From Bugulina stolonifera (taxonomy: Eukaryota; Bryozoa; Gymnolaemata; Cheilostomatida; Bugulidae), in assembly GCA_935421135.1 (NCBI GenBank), contig OW285195.1:4316701-4380700 (forward strand): a stretch of DNA of 64,000 bases. The letters are read 5' to 3'. The stretch's first letter is position 1. Each line of letters starts with the position of its first letter. The notes below the pieces were generated by a model that was not told the DNA's origin, ran no database searches, and worked only from the letters and a program-made list of their open reading frames with translations. The position numbers and the translations under genes were made by a program. Positions 63,787 to 64,000 of this stretch are shown here, piece after piece.

Positions 63787-64000
63787 GTATGTACAACAGT
63801 TGTAGTTCTTGTATAGTTTGTACATGTATACATAAATTGTAAATACATATACAATATTGTATACTCAACACCCTCCTACATTAGCTGGGAATTCTCAGTT
63901 CTTCGGTGGAATACTTCTTCTAGAGAACTACAATGTAATGCCTTGTTGTTAACTGTGGAATGTAACTCCTCTGCCAGACTTCGTTAACATTTACATGTAG

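Noticed and set aside
1..64000. A novel defence or gene-cluster type system
   Set aside because: I looked for co-oriented unknown genes, toxin-like pairs and guide-RNA arrays and saw none; the window is one giant host gene, a nested enzyme gene, tRNAs and mobile elements.

Overview
The window is eukaryotic, AT-rich, intron-dense DNA from an animal. The evidence is spliced GT-AG exons of a sacsin-family gene, intronic tRNA-Arg genes, and relics of BEL/Pao, hAT, KDZ-like and THAP-type mobile elements. An early-branching invertebrate, possibly a demosponge, is my best guess. That rests on gene and transposon content and general sequence texture, not on a database match.

One plus-strand gene fills almost the whole window. 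I could splice 67 exons from 134 to 63786 into one open frame of about 3,590 codons, with every phase matching at the chosen junctions. It is the middle of a giant sacsin (SACS)-like protein. It holds the C-terminal part of one sacsin repeat (134-4114), a second repeat with an HSP90-like ATPase (25566-39298), a third repeat with a second ATPase (39605-59033), and the start of the C-terminal region (59206-63786). The N-terminus and any J and HEPN domains lie outside the window.

Between exons 9 and 10 is a 21.4 kb intron packed with mobile DNA: a tRNA-derived SINE, a broken hAT transposase, a probable LINE remnant, a BEL/Pao gag-protease element with inverted (not direct) terminal repeats and a perfect 5-bp target duplication, a KDZ-like transposase fragment, a THAP zinc-finger fragment, and three copies of a sequence with a strongly conserved core that looks coding. 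A second gene, an alpha-1,2-fucosyltransferase (GT11) with a Thr-rich stem, lies antisense inside the 3.9 kb intron after exon 22. Two near-identical tRNA-Arg(CCT) genes sit on the sense strand in introns near 42.6 and 46.1 kb.

The least expected pattern is a set of minisatellites whose repeat unit contains a splice site of the main gene. A 33-bp array carries nine copies of the exon 11 acceptor. A 36-bp array carries twelve copies of the exon 62 donor. Two smaller repeats do the same with the donors of exons 33 and 19. In the two large arrays the unit is a multiple of three and the frame stays open across most of the array, so use of alternative copies would change the protein in 11- or 12-residue steps. 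I saw no prokaryotic-type system, CRISPR array or operon.
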